DNA from: Aphidius gifuensis
Taxonomy: Eukaryota > Arthropoda > Insecta > Hymenoptera > Braconidae
Length of the DNA stretch: 64,000 nt
Direction: 5' to 3'
NCBI RefSeq assembly: GCF_014905175.1
Contig: NC_057790.1
Coordinates: 14,162,469 to 14,226,468 of the forward strand
Both the position numbers and the translations under genes were made by a program. The number at the start of each line of letters is the position of its first letter. Position 1 is the first letter of the stretch. Under the pieces are notes generated by a model. That model did no database searches and was not told where the DNA came from. It worked only from the letters and a program-made list of their open reading frames with translations. Positions 44,105 through 56,584 of the stretch are shown one piece after another.

Positions 44105-44595
44105 AAACATCAACAACAGATATTGATAAAATTAATGAAAACGAAATTAACAATAATAAATTTACAATGGAATGAATCATTCACAATGACATTGGTGATT
44201 TTTTAGCAATCGCTGTTTCACAAATTTTGACTGAATCACTGATGCAAATAAGTATGTTTAGTGATGTTTCTGAAAGTAATCCATCTTCAAAAGATTATTT
44301 GGATAATTCAAATGGTAAAATTGACGATAGTTTTCACAGTAAAACTCTTACTATAATACAAATATTACTTTTACGTCTAACTCGTTAAATGTATCGGGCA
44401 AAAAAAAAAAATAAGAACAGATTCAGACTCAAATTATTATTTAGAAGGAAATCAAAACATTAATGACAGTATTCATTTACAACTATCTTCAAACTCAACA
44501 CTCAACTGTCCTAAAAATCAAGATGATGATGATTGTGATGATAAAAATACGAAATTTAGATTTTCCAGATGTGACATCAATAAATCGCTAACTTT

Positions 44596-45623
44596 CCCTG
44601 GTGGAAATATTTCTCCGAATTTTTCCGAATTTCTCTGTGATTACTCCGAATTTCTCCGCCGTTACTCCGAATTTATCCGCGATTACTCTTAATTTCTCCC
44701 AAATTGACCCATGCGGAGAAATGAATGGAAAAATTTTTCTCCTCCTCGTTGATTTCGGAAGGATTTTTCTGCGGTGAAATTATTTTTTCCACATGTTTCT
44801 CGGCGTGTGTTTTTTCCGCAGAGAAATATTTCCGAAGGTTCCCTTACCCAAGTTGATTCGGAGAAACGGTGAAAAAATTTCTCCTCATCGTTGATTTGAG
44901 GAAAAATTTGTCAGCAGTAAAATTCTTTTTTCACACGGTTGGAGAAATGGCAGACAAATCTCTCCACCCTTTCTCTAACTTTCTCCGTCATTTGTTTAAT
45001 TTTTTTCTAACTTTTTTAATTTTCAATTTTGCCAAAAAAAAATGACTAATTATTAATTGTTACATAACGCAAAGCATAATGATGTTTATTTTTTTTGAAA
45101 AAAATGAAAATTCGAAGACACTTTTTTCCAAAAAAGTTGATATGCCTGAGGTACTTGGTCTACAAAACTCCCGTGATCGTTTCATCAAATTAATAAATGT
45201 GGAGAGATGGGTGGAAAAATTCCTCCTCGTCGCTGATTTCGGAAGAATTTCTCTGTGGTAAAACTTTTTTCTACACGTTTCTCCGCGTTTTTTTTATCGC
45301 GGAGAAATATTTCTGAACGTTTCTCCACCCAAGTCGATTCAGAGAAAATTCGTAAAAAATTTCTCCGCGGTGAAATTATTTTTTTCGCATGTTTTTCCGC
45401 GTATTGTCATCGTGGAAAAATATTTCCGAACGTTTCTCCACCCAAGTCGTTTCGGAGAAAGTTCGGAAAAAAAATTTGATATTTTTCTTCACTCATTTCT
45501 TCACATGGGTCAATTTGGGAGGAATTCGGATTGATCGTGGAGAAATTCGGAGTATATGCGGAGAAATTCGGAGTAATTGCGGAGAAATTCAGGAGAAATT
45601 GCGGAGAAATATTTTCACCAGGG
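44596..45623. mobile_element. CCCTGGTG foldback element, copy 2
   Basis: Same termini, length and interior as 3,029-4,033, including a shared central segment (TTGATATGCCTGAGGTACTTGG here, TTGATATACCTGAGGTACTTGG there). TTT again flanks both sides. No coding capacity. Confidence 0.7.
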
Positions 45624-46120
45624 TTTAGCCTACGTTTTAACAGAACATTGAAATAATTATGAATTGACGATTAAAAAAATAATTTAAACTTAAAAATTAA
45701 AATTAACCAATGAATTCATTCAACTATAATAAATTGTATATATGTATATAAACGCAAAAAAAAAAAAAAACTCATTCAACTTGATGGAAAAGAAATAAAC
45801 AAAAGCTATTTTATTTTTTTAATACAAAAAGATGTGGTACCAAAAAAAGTCAAGAATTAAATATATTTTCAATGCATATAATTAAGTCTTAACTGTTGAC
45901 AAAATTTTAAACTTGACCCCACCTTTTTTTCCCAATTATCTAATTAACAGGAAAGACATCTAGATACCTCACTTCAGCATATTACTTTTTCTCATCAATT
46001 TTAATTGTAATCAATGAATTTGTTATTGACTGATTATCAATGTAATTTATCAAGTAAATTTGTCATTTATAGGCATTTTTTAATTTTTAGTTTTTAATTT
46101 ATAAGTAATTTTTGAAAAAA
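45624..46120. repeat. Left member of an inverted flank pair
   Basis: About 45,805-45,935 (AAGATGTGGTACCAAAAAAAG ... GACCCCACCT) is the reverse complement of about 48,338-48,460. The intervening 2.4 kb may therefore be one inserted unit. No gene. Confidence 0.5.
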
Positions 46121-46800
46121 TAGTCTACTAATAAAGCGTCGTCGATTAAAACATTGCCGGAATTGATCGGTCAATATTTGTAATTGGGCCATGTCCAAAA
46201 ATGGGCATATTGAATCTAATAAGGCCCAAAAAGTAAAAAAAAATATCATATCTGTTTTTGGAAAAAGAAAAAACCTGAATTTGTTTTAACATCGACTGAT
46301 TCGGTTCATCGGTTCAAAAAATATTGTAAAAAACAGTTTGTGACACTACATATCGTTGAATAAAAAAAAAAATAAACAACCGAAAAATTTGAAAAAAATA
46401 TCGTAGAGTCTACAGATGAAGCGTCGTCGATTAAAACATTGCCGGAATTGATCGGTCAATATTTGTAATCAGGCCATGTCCAAAAATGGGCATATTAAAT
46501 CTAATAAGACCCAAAAAGTAAAAAAAAGTATCATATCTGTTTTTGAAAAAAGAAAAACCTCAATTTGTTTTAACATCGACTGATTCGGTTCAGCGGTTTA
46601 AAAAACATTGTAAAAAAACAGTTTGTGACACTAAATATCGTTGAATAAAAAAAAAAAAAAAAACAACCGAAAAATTTGAAAAAAATATCGTAGAGTCTAC
46701 TAATAAAGCGTCGTCGATTAAAACATTGCCGGAATTGATCGGTCAATATTTGGAATTGGGCTATGTCCAAAAATGGGCATATTAAATATAATAAGGCCCC
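46121..46800. repeat. Tandem repeat, ~286-bp period, 2.4 copies
   Basis: Units begin CTACTAATAAAGCGTCGTCG near 46,121, 46,407 (CTACAGATGAAGCGTCGTCG) and 46,693. Each contains ATTGCCGGAATTGATCGGTC and CATGTCCAAAAATGGGCATAT. The third copy breaks off near 46,800. The repeat contents resemble no known gene. Confidence 0.75.
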
Positions 46801-48460
46801 AAAATTGGAAATAAATATGACGATTGCTTTTGGCCAAAAAAAATAAAGAAAATAAGCATCTCACAAGCCAATTCGATTCAGGACTCCACGTTTTATCTCG
46901 AAATAACAAAAAGTCACAGAAAAGCAAAAACATAAGTGTCCTACGGAACACTAAAAAGTAACAAAAAAGAAAAAATATATTGTGACGAGACTCGCTCGTC
47001 TACCTTAAATTAAAATTATATTAATTTTTCTTGAATATTTTTTCTTTATTATTATTATTGTACGGTTGACCAGTGACGCTTTTATTATTTTTATTTTTGT
47101 GAGTAAAGAGGGGAATAACCGGTTTGTACACTAATAATATCCCCTCTAGTACTACCATTCCCACCGTGTGCCCTACTATGATTTTGACTGGTCAATTTGA
47201 GTAACTTCATTGAGATTGGTGCATATCAGTCATAGTGGGAATAAAATTGGAAAGGGTAGAATCACAGCTATTTAAGCTGTGGCACAGCACGCACAACGAC
47301 ATTCCCTTGCCTACAGCCGCAATGAGTCCAGGTTCTCTGGCGAGTTATCCCAGAACCTCGGACAACCCCTCCCTTGCCCCCTTGGAATTAGAGTCATCCA
47401 TTCCATAGCTTTAGGAAGTGGAGCCATCCCTTCCACCAAGGTCTAGGAGCAGGAGTCATCCATCCTAAGATTCCATCCTTTTACCTTGGGCATTGTCAGT
47501 AATGTGTGGTTCTTTTGTCTCCCTTTGTTAGTAAGCGTACTTGGTCAATCTTTTATTGTGTTGTATTTGGATATTAGATAAATTTTCGTATTTAATTATT
47601 GAATAAACTTGGTTAATTTTGAGTACAATAATTATCGTTTTGTTGAGTGATTTATTTTTCCATTGTTTTATTATTTCAGTGACGTAATTTTAATATTCTT
47701 TACCCGTCCCTCTCTCCACAAACCAGCATACTAAGCGACCCAGGCAAACCCCTCAACTTAATTTTAAGATTTACTATTGCAGGTCCGGATCAACATCTTT
47801 GGATTATTGTGCGTTATTTGGATTCTTTGGATTATTGTGCGTTATTTGGATTATTTGGTTATTGTGTGTTATTTGGTTATTTGGTGCTATTTGGTTATTT
47901 GGTATTTGGTTATTTGGTTAGTTCTCAGGTCGTTTTGTTGTTTTAGCGAAGTAGAATAAAGCAACTGGCATATTTTAATTGTCGTTTTTGGTGATGTTAG
48001 CGACGTAGAATAAAATCTCTGTGTAGTTTTAGTGACGTTTTTCGTTTGTTTTAGCGTCGTCGAATTAGATTTACTGTCCCTCTTTTGTCTGAAAAATAAG
48101 TTGATCCGAGCTTGTAGGTAAAGTCTGAGAATTGAGTGAGAAGGTAACAATGTCACGTTACAATATATTAGTCAACAAATAATCTAACTAATTTTTAATA
48201 TGTATAACTTTTACAAATTGTTTATCAGCTACTAGTAACCTGTTAATGGAGTAATCTGTTGGAACTGTCAATAAATAAGCAAATAAATAAATAAATAAAT
48301 GTAAATTTCATATTTATATATGTATAATATACATTGAACCAGGTGGGGTCAAGTTCAAAATTTTGTCAACAGTTAAGACTTAATTATATGCATTGAAAAT
48401 ATATTGAATTCTTGACTTTTTTTGGTACCACATCTTTTTGTATTAAAAAAATAAAATATA
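46801..48460. repeat. Possible LTR fragment and low-complexity repeats
   Basis: TGTGACGAGACTCGCTCG near 46,979, a CCCTTGGAATTAGAGTCATCC region and AATAAACTTGGTTAA near 47,600 resemble an insect LTR with an R region. No gag or pol and no second LTR are present. From 47,790 to 47,940 ATTTGGTTATTTGG repeats. The segment ends with the inverted partner of 45,805-45,935. Confidence 0.3.
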
Positions 48461-49000
48461 TAATAATTTATATCTGAAAATATACAAAATCAGTAGTTTA
48501 AGGACAGTCCCTGAATTCGCTTTTATGTCAATGGACTAGTCCTCAAACTGCAATATGCACAAATTCATCAGTTCATACGTATAATATATGAATTTGTTCA
48601 TATCTTTGTTTGAGGACTAGTCCATTAATATAACAGCGAATTCAGGGACTGTCCTTACAATACTGATCTCGTACATTTCCAGATATACACTTAGTACGAA
48701 TTTGCAATTTAATTAAATTAATAAAATAAAATGATTATTACAATGAAAATCCAAGCAGCTATTTTTTTGTCGTTTTTTTTCGAAAATAGTATTGCAACGA
48801 GAGTATAATAAAAAATATAATATTGAGTCATGTGCTGCTTAAAACATCATTTTAAAACAGCAAAAATATAATTTTATGTCATAAATTAATGAAATTTCGA
48901 ATTGGTACTAAAGATACATAAAATATAAATTCGTGTATTTAGTAATTCGAGGACAAATTAATCGATATAACAATGAAATCGAGCACTGTTACTAAACTAT
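48461..49000. repeat. Palindromic dispersed repeat
   Basis: About 48,480-48,690 is a near-perfect palindrome (TCAGTAGTTTAAGGACAGTC with inverted partner) shared with 16,195-16,385 and, in half form, with 8,590-8,680. No gene. Confidence 0.5.
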
Positions 49001-49027
49001 CAGATTAGATTAAAAAATTATTCTTAC

Positions 49028-51590
49028 TTTCACTGCTGGTTTTCTTGTTTATAACCGGAACCCATGGTTTATCTGCAAATTAACGTTTTATTTAGGGATA
49101 ATGATCTGAATATGAATTATAGAAAAAAAATAATATTGACAATAGTTACCTGAATCGTCATTTTCAGAGTCAGCGTTTTCAGAATCATCTAGAATGAAAA
49201 ATTTACATGTATTATTGAGTGTATATGAGTGTAATTTTAATTTTCTATCTATAAAAGTTTTTATCATAATTATTTTTCGTTAATTTTGTTGGGCCCCAAA
49301 ATCAAGTTTACATGAAAGTAAATATGTCCTCGAAGTAACCCTGTGGTAAAGTCTATTACATATATATGTTTATGAACATAAATATATTTGTATATGTTTG
49401 TTATTTTTTTAACGATTCAACGAATTTTTTTATTATTTTAACAACACTTGCATGGTACTTATTGAAATCAGTATTTTTATCTCAAAAATTTAATAATTAT
49501 GACAATTTTTTTAATTTATGTCGCTGCGTCCCCAAAATCAAGTCTAAACGCAATTAAACGTTCTCAAACTAATTCGCTCGTAAAGTCTTTCATATGTATA
49601 TAAACATAAAAATGAACGTTTTTTCTTTATCTAACGATTCAACTATTTTTTTTTTTAACAGTATTTGTACATCAGTAATTAAAATTTATGTTTTTCTTTC
49701 AAGAATTTTGTAATCAATTTTTTTTTTTTTCTAATCATGATGTTGCGTCCCCAAAATAAAGTGTACATAAAATCAAACGGAATAAAAAATATGTATATAA
49801 AAAATATCATACCATTATATTTTGAGGCTTCAGGTGCTTGTGAGTCCATCGTTGAAGCAGTGACCTTTGATACTTGTTTATAATTTGTTGTCTCATTATC
49901 TGATGCTTCTTTATCTGAATTTTCACCTTGATTGCTGATGTCGTTGTTGTTATATTCACCACTATTTCCGCAAGCCGTTTCAAGTACGCCTAACATTTGC
50001 ACTATTTCTTGTGCAATATCTTGTATTTGATAAAATTCTTTATGGATCCGAATGTCATGACCAAGATGATCAGCCACAACTGATCGTTTTGTATTATTGG
50101 AATTAAATGACTCTAAATTGGTGGCTAAATGCTCGCGAAGCTCTGTTCCCCGCAGTGTATGTGGTTTTGAAGCACCACAAGTGACTGAGTATTCTCGCAT
50201 TAAAGCACATGCTCTATAATACATGGCTTTATATCCAATACTTCCTGGCGTACCAAAAACATAAGGATTTTTAGCATCAACTTTTGCTAATTCTCTATTT
50301 TCTATTATTGTAGAAATCGCAGTAAACATTGTATTGTCCAATAACACTGGCACGGAACGCACCAGTTTGCCACGTATTTGCAAGAGCTTATATTTTTCAC
50401 ATGTTTTTTGTTTATTTTCTGGCAGTTTTTTCACAATGTCAGCGTGAGTCGTATCATCTATTGTTTCGCAAGAATTGAAATCAGCAACAGTGATTCTTTC
50501 CATCTCTCCAGCACATCGTCGACTAAAAATCTGAACAATTAATAACGTGCTTTTGGTTAGCTCTTGCCAAGCGTTACTTGAAAATTTTTCTTTCAAGTCA
50601 TTGAGTGCATTTATTTGTTTATTTTTTAAAAATGTCATTAAACATGTAACATCCTCTAACGCTGGCAATTCAACTTTTTTTTTTCTACGATTTTGTTGTT
50701 GAGTTTCGCGAACTTTCTTACTGACATGAGCATTCCATCTTCTTTTTAGAAGTCGTTGAAAATCTTTAACATTTTCCTTTTGTAATTTATCACCAACTTT
50801 TGAATGTTCGCAAATCAATAAGTTGGAAACATCGTTCAACAAAGTGCCAATTGCTGCAGCGGTTGCGGGGGACTTGAATGATTCGCCATCTTCACTCAAG
50901 CCTGCCACCTGATCAACTGCTTTCAAGCAGTCATCAAAATTATTAGGATGGATTAATGTTTTTAAATCATAAATATTGTGATTATTCGTTTTAGCTTCTA
51001 AAACAAGTCTGGCAAGAATCCGAAATCTTTGACGGACCATATCATAATTTCTCTCAGGCTTATATTGTACTGCTAGTAAGTTACCATAGATTATAATTAA
51101 TTCGTCCAACTTTGCATGGTTCCCAACCTCATTAGTATCCAATACAGATAAAATATGGCGTAAATTTTCACTAATTTTAGGACGACAATCATCAGCTAGC
51201 TTTTTGGCTGCTTGTTGTGGTGTTTTTCGTCCATTTACTGATATACCTGGACACTTTTTATGATGAACAGCAAAAGTGGGTTTGCGAAGTGAAGCAAGAC
51301 AGTTTGGACAATAAACAAAATCTTCTGCTGATACTGTGCGCGTAGGATTCGGGCGTCTTGCTACTTCACGAATTCGATTTGTCTCGTTGTTAAGACGATT
51401 AAATTCGAAACTGCTTTCATTCCTCAAATAATTAAGCATTGCTTTCCGCAACGGGTCGTTTGGCTTGTATGCTGTAATTTTCTGCACACGTGGTTCGTTC
51501 CTGTGCTCAGTCATAAAATGACGAGAAATTTTAGCAACTCTTTTTCTACAAAATATACAAGAATATTTTTTTGTCCCAGCATCAGAGTTT
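49028..51590 (-). pseudogene. Crypton-like tyrosine recombinase with zinc finger, 3' exons
   Basis: The main exon (~51,590-49,814) encodes a zinc finger YSCIFCRKRVAKISRH, a second CPNCLASLRKPTFAVHHKKC finger, a helical core-binding region, and the recombinase domain. Active-site candidates are RRCAGEMERI (first Arg), HTLRGTELREH (H-x-x-R), HLGHD (second His) and IHKEFYQI (Tyr). These match Crypton/YR proteins, which cut and rejoin DNA through a 3'-phosphotyrosine. It is followed by two short acidic/basic exons, 49,188-49,150 (DDSENADSENDDS) and 49,072-49,028 (KPWVPVINKKTS). The large exon is open for over 1.7 kb. Two hairpin insertions just upstream and missing 3' exons make it a probable pseudogene or a domesticated gene. 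Confidence 0.6.
49280..49812. repeat. Intronic ~230-bp repeats, left set
   Basis: The motif GTCCCCAAAATCAAGT followed by ACATGAAATTAAACG-like sequence recurs near 49,292, 49,528 and 49,750. Related copies fill the introns at 52,045-52,560. Each unit ends with AACGATTCAAC or AACGGATT and an AT-rich stretch. Confidence 0.6.
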
Positions 51591-51599
51591 ACTATTAGT

Positions 51600-51848
51600 A
51601 TATTTCGTTACAAGTGCCCACTCAGAGAGTGTGCTCTCAACGAATTTGGAGGGGCAAGCACGAGCCTTGGCGAGTGTTTCCCCTCCAAATGAGTTGTGAG
51701 CGGGCTCTCTGATTGGGCACATGTAACGAACCATATTTTATGTTACTAGGGACAGTGGTAATAATGTGTGAATTTCTAAAAAGCGCACTACCCCTCTTGC
51801 GCTTTGGAAATTCACACATTGTTCCCACTGCCCTTGTAACATAAAGTC
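51600..51848. mobile_element. Two adjacent small hairpin elements
   Basis: TTTCGTTACAAGTGCCCACTC and its inverted partner GGGCACATGTAACGAA bound a ~125-bp hairpin. GTTACTAGGGACAGTGG and CCCACTGCCCTTGTAAC bound a ~110-bp hairpin beside it. They separate the zinc-finger exon from an upstream open stretch and look like MITE insertions into the gene. Confidence 0.55.
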
Positions 51849-51858
51849 ATTTTCGGAT

Positions 51859-54206
51859 CTGTGGTTTCTTTCCTCCTACTGCTCTTTTAATCAACGAATC
51901 ACGTCCTTCCATATTTTGATTACCAAGATTTATAGTAGCACAAACGAGGTTCTGTTTCATTGATTAAGTCAGATTCATTGATTGATTCTTCATCAGGATT
52001 ATAATCTATATCATCAGCTGTAAATAGAAAGTTTTTTTTCATCAATATTGTTGCGTCCCTAAAATCAAGTATACATGAAATTAAACGTCTTCAAACTAGC
52101 TTATTGGTAAAGACGTTTATATATATATAGAAAAATAAAAACATATATGTTATATATTTTTAACAGTGTAACGGATTGTTTTTTCTATTTTTTACAGCAT
52201 TTGAATGTTAGTTATAAAAATTAATATTTTTTTTCTAAAAATTTAATAATTATTACTTTTTTCAAAATTAATGTTGTTGTGTCCCCGAAATCGAGTCTTC
52301 ATGAAATTAAAAGTCCTCGAACTAGCTTATTGGTAAAGACGTTTATATATATATAGAAAAATAAAAATATATATGTTATTTATTTTTAACAGTGTAACGG
52401 ATTGTTTTTCCTATTTCTAACAGCATTTAAATGTTAGTTAATAAAATTAATATTTTTCTTTTAAAAATTTAATAATTATTACTACTTTCTAAATGATTGT
52501 TTTTGTGTCCCCAAAATCAAGCCTTCATCAATTTAAACGTCCCCAAAACCAGTTGTGAATAAAAAAAAATATATATACAGTTTTTTTTTATGAAAAATAA
52601 AATCAAGTAAAGGCACTTACCATTATCAATTGTATTATTTTGCTCATCAACAACCACTGGATTAATGACGTCAATTGTAATAATTTCTTGACATTGTTTA
52701 CCGTAACTTTTCTCACAGTTTGATAAAGCCAGCACCTGGTCATTTGACAAATTGAACAATTTGTCAACAAGTTTCCTAGAAAAAAAAAGTAAAGTATTAA
52801 TATTTAATTCAATTCAACTTTTCTACGTATGTTCTTTTGTTGTTTAAAATTTTTTAAAGTTACCTGTTATATGTTGATTCATCATTTGGATCAAAGTTTT
52901 GATGCATGCGAGCACAAAGTTCATCATCTAGGTCTAAATTTGTCGCTTGTCCATCTGTACATTGTGTGATAGGTGTTGAATTAAGAATGTTGCTTATTCT
53001 TTTTCAAAATTAAGTCCACCATCGGACAAGTTAAAGTTTGATAGTGAATATTGTAAATCGGTTTCATTACTCGATGTTTCAAGATTATTGATTGCAGATG
53101 TATTTGGAGCACAACTTGACTCTAAAATATTTCCACTTTCTATTGCATCTGTACTTTTATTTTGAGTATTGCTTGAAAGCAGAAATGATACATTTTTTCC
53201 TGACAATCTTTTTTCAAATCTTTCATCATTTATTTCACCATTATCGATAGCCAAAGTACTCGATGCCGTTGATGATATTTCAAGACTACTACCGTCTGTT
53301 TTTTCAAAGACTGGTGAATTGATTATCTGTGATATTGATTGCCATGGAAATGAATCTTGAATACTCTCATTTCAGGCTTAAATTTGTAAAAACAGTGTCC
53401 CTGTTTTCTTTATCAAAACTTTTACGCACAGGTGCAATAGTTTCTATTCTTTTAGAATTTCCAGGCATTAGATCTTTGAATAACCTTTTTCTTGGATGTC
53501 TTGGGAAACTTTTATTAATAATTTGAATTTTATTAAGACTTTTGTTTTTAGTATCTGCAGCATTCGTTACATTTTTTTTCTCATCACATTTGATAGTAGA
53601 ATTATCATCTGTCATTATATTTGTCATAGTTGCACTGGTTGTTATCGTGGTACTTTGACTATCTTCAACCCGAGTAATAGATTTTCCATCATCTTTTTCA
53701 ACACCAGCATTATCTGTAATTATCATTGATATTGTTGTATTTGTATTTGTTATATTTATATTTTCATCAACACCAGCATCATCTGTTATTTTTTGTGTCA
53801 TTGTTGTATTTGATGTTATTGTTGTATTTTTATTATTATCAGCAATATTAATGGATTTTTCTCCATCTTTTCCAACACCAGCATCATTTGTAATTATCAT
53901 TGATATTGCTGTATTTGTTATCTTTGTATTTTCACCATCATCAGGACAAGTAATAAATTTTTCCTCATTTTTTTTAACACCAGCATCATCTGTCATTGTT
54001 GTATTTGTTGTTAGCTTTGTATTTTGATTATTCTGAGCACTAGTACTAGATTTTTTCTCATCTTTTTTAACATTTAACTTTTTTAACATAACAACAGCAT
54101 TATTCGTATTTATTTTTGTCAGTGATTTTAAAAATTGATCTCTATTAGGACCAAGAAGCCTTTTCAACATTTTATTTAAATCAGCCCGGTTACCTGTAAA
54201 ATCCAT
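51859..54206 (-). pseudogene. 5' exons of the recombinase gene, or a separate decayed gene
   Basis: Minus-strand open pieces join by GT-AG junctions. The first is 54,206-52,864, opening MDFTGNRADLNKMLKRLLG with frame changes near 53,372 and 52,995. Then come 52,775-52,621 (SNDQVLALSNCEKSYGKQC) and 52,017-51,859 (DDIDYNPDEESINE, then SLIKRAVGGKKPQIRK after a frame change). The first exon has a degenerate ~30-residue repeat built on TTISMIITDDAGV-EKDGEKSI. Phases agree between the later exons. It continues directly toward the recombinase exon on the same strand, so a single gene is likely, but no family is recognised for this half. Confidence 0.4.
52045..52560. repeat. Intronic ~230-bp repeats, right set
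   Basis: Two near-identical units (GTCCCTAAAATCAAGTATACATG at 52,052, then GTCCCCGAAATCGAGTCTTC) and a partial third near 52,510. Both full units share AGCTTATTGGTAAAGACGTT. Same family as 49,280-49,812. Confidence 0.65.
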
Positions 54207-54339
54207 TGATATAAAATTAATTTCTCTATACGATAAATATTTTAACTAATTTTATAATAATATTTTTCGATTATTAACTACAATTTTCAATTAACATAAT
54301 CTGGTTAAAAAATAAATAAAGAATTAGTTAAAAAAAATA

Positions 54340-55520
54340 AGTGATTTTCAGTGGGAAGAAAATTTTGATATAAATAAATTAAATTCAATCGAAGATAACT
54401 CAGAGTGGGGCTACATACTTGAGGTTGATTTAGATTATCCAGTTAATTTACATAATGAACACAAAGACTTACCATTAACGCCAGAACGTCGAATACCACC
54501 TCTATCAACAAGTAAATGTCCAAAATTATTAGCAACGCTTTACAATAAAGAAAAATATATCATTCATTACAAAAATTTAAAACAATATGTATCTCTAGGA
54601 ATGAAAACTAGAAAATTATATAGAGTTTTGAAGTTTAAACAACGAGCATGGTTGAAACCTTATATTGATACGGAATTCGAACTAAGGCAACATCACTTTT
54701 TGCTAAAAATCTTTTTAAATCATTAATAAATATATTTTTCGGAAAAATGTTGGAATCAACTCGTTCGCAAAGAATAATAAAATTAGTTTCTAGATATGGA
54801 GGACGTGGTGGAGCAAGAGCTCTAATATCAAAGCCCAATTTTCACAGTGCACTAATCATAGATGATTTAGTTATTATTGAGATGAAACGTCTTAGTATTC
54901 TTTTTAATAAACCAATATATGGAGGTTTTTGTATTTTAGATATTTCAAAAACAGTTATTTATGATTTTTATTACAATTATATTAAAAAAATATTTCAAGA
55001 TAAAGTTAAATTTGTATATATGGATACTGATAGTGCAATTTTACACATTTTTACACCTGATATTTATGAATTTATTCGCAAAGAATGTGATAATTTCGAT
55101 ACGTCTAATTATCCAATTGATAACCGCTATAATATTCCTCAAAAAAATAAAAAAGTGCCAGGTATAATGAAAGATGAATGTAATGGGAAAATTATGAAGG
55201 AATTTATTGGTTTGCGTTCAAAAGCATACTCATTTTTAGTTGAAAATGAATCGTGCGTTAATAATGTAAAACTTCATAAAAAAGCTAAAGGGGTAAAAAA
55301 GTCATCAATGAAAACAATTACGTTTGAAGATTATAAAAATTGTGTGGAAAATCATGCAAAAATATCTAGAAAACAAAATTTAATAAGGTCAGAAAAGCAT
55401 CAAGTTTATACAATTACTGAGAAAATCGCTTTAAGCTGGGACGATGATAAACGAGAACTCATTGAGAATAAAAATTATACTTTGCCTTGGGGCTATGCAC
55501 AAGAGCTTAGAGATATATAA
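54340..55520 (+). pseudogene. POLB: PolB C-terminal fragment
   Basis: Begins inside the palm domain after motif A (WEENFDINKLN, YILEVDLDYP). It continues through IHYKNLKQYVSLGM and then changes frame near 54,690. The second frame (to 55,520) has motif B region remnants (NIFFGKMLESTRS), motif C YMDTDSAIL with the usual serine, and LRSKAYSFLVE. The exonuclease and N-terminal two thirds are absent. Non-functional. Confidence 0.88.
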
Positions 55521-55665
55521 ATTATTAATATTGTAATTTTATGTAACTCTTTTTAATAAAACAACCATGGAAAAAAAATTATTCTTTATTTATTTATTTA
55601 TTGATATGTTTACAAAGCTCTTTTCTCTATCCATTGATTGTGTGATGCATCAAAACCAAGATATT

Positions 55666-56553
55666 TTACATACATTTTATTTCCTTTTTTTTCAACACTT
55701 TTTCGATTAAATATATATCTTTGTGTCGTACTTTTTGTAGTTCAGCTTCATAAAAACATCCTTGAATTGGGTTATGTTGATAGTCCACCAGCATATATGT
55801 AACTGGTAATGTTTTATTAATTTTTTTAATCGTGAAAATTTCAGTTGTCCAATTAGGTTTGTAACTTTTTTCAAACAATTGTTTGTATTTGCTTATTCTA
55901 ACACTATCATTTAATTTAAATTTAAGTTTTTTATTATCATAATTAAATTTTTTAAATACAGTATTTTTTAAGATTTTTATATTTTCACCAACAACTTCCA
56001 CAGGTGCCATTTTAATTGTTCGATATTTTGTTTTATTATATTGATCAATTAATTTTGATAATATTTTGATCCATTTGTAGTTGCCTTGAAGGCTAAATTC
56101 AAAAAATAATTTATTTTTAATTGTTCGATTGAATCTCTCAACAATTCCTGCCTTAATTTTCGAAAACGTAGAATACATATGCACATCATACTTTTTTAAC
56201 ATTGATTCAAAGTTTGAATTATAAAATTCCGTACCTTCATCAACATGAAGATTTTTACAAACACGACCTTTTTTAAAAATTGATTCCATTGCAGCTGATA
56301 CTTCCTTTCCAGTTTTTGTTTTGAGCGCAGCAGCCCAACTGAATTTTGAAAAATTATCAATCACTGTTAAAATATATTTGTATCCCGAATTAACGTTTGA
56401 ATATTCAATCATATCAATAAGATCCGCTTGCCATGTCTCATCTTTGTCACGAATATCAACTTTTCTTCTTAAAAAATTTTTCCTTGCTGGTGCGTGCAGT
56501 TCTCGCACAATATCTTTTTTAAATTCACTCATCTTCTTTTGATAGTTGTACAA
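55666..56553 (-). CDS. INT: rve DDE integrase, second element
   Basis: 295 residues; the start could also be MSEFKKDIVREL eight residues in. The catalytic residues are WQADL, HVDEGTEFYN and KAGIVERFNRT in the same spacing as the first element. The C-terminal DNA-binding tail is present (NDSVRISKYKQLFEKSYKPN). The frame is intact although its neighbours are broken, so it could still make protein. The N-terminal motif ELHAPARKNFLRRKV matches the first element's ELHRPARRN. Confidence 0.9.
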   Translation of the reverse strand: MYNYQKKMSEFKKDIVRELHAPARKNFLRRKVDIRDKDETWQADLIDMIEYSNVNSGYKYILTVIDNFSKFSWAAALKTKTGKEVSAAMESIFKKGRVCKNLHVDEGTEFYNSNFESMLKKYDVHMYSTFSKIKAGIVERFNRTIKNKLFFEFSLQGNYKWIKILSKLIDQYNKTKYRTIKMAPVEVVGENIKILKNTVFKKFNYDNKKLKFKLNDSVRISKYKQLFEKSYKPNWTTEIFTIKKINKTLPVTYMLVDYQHNPIQGCFYEAELQKVRHKDIYLIEKVLKKKEIKCM

Positions 56554-56584
56554 CGACTGAGATTTTTATTTTTTTTTTCAAATA

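Noticed and set aside
46979..47760. Complete LTR retrotransposon
   Set aside because: No second LTR, primer-binding site, gag or pol was found. Only a weak LTR-like composition is seen.
47777..47959. 60-aa hydrophobic open frame
   Set aside because: It is a translation of the ATTTGGTTATTTGG low-complexity repeat.
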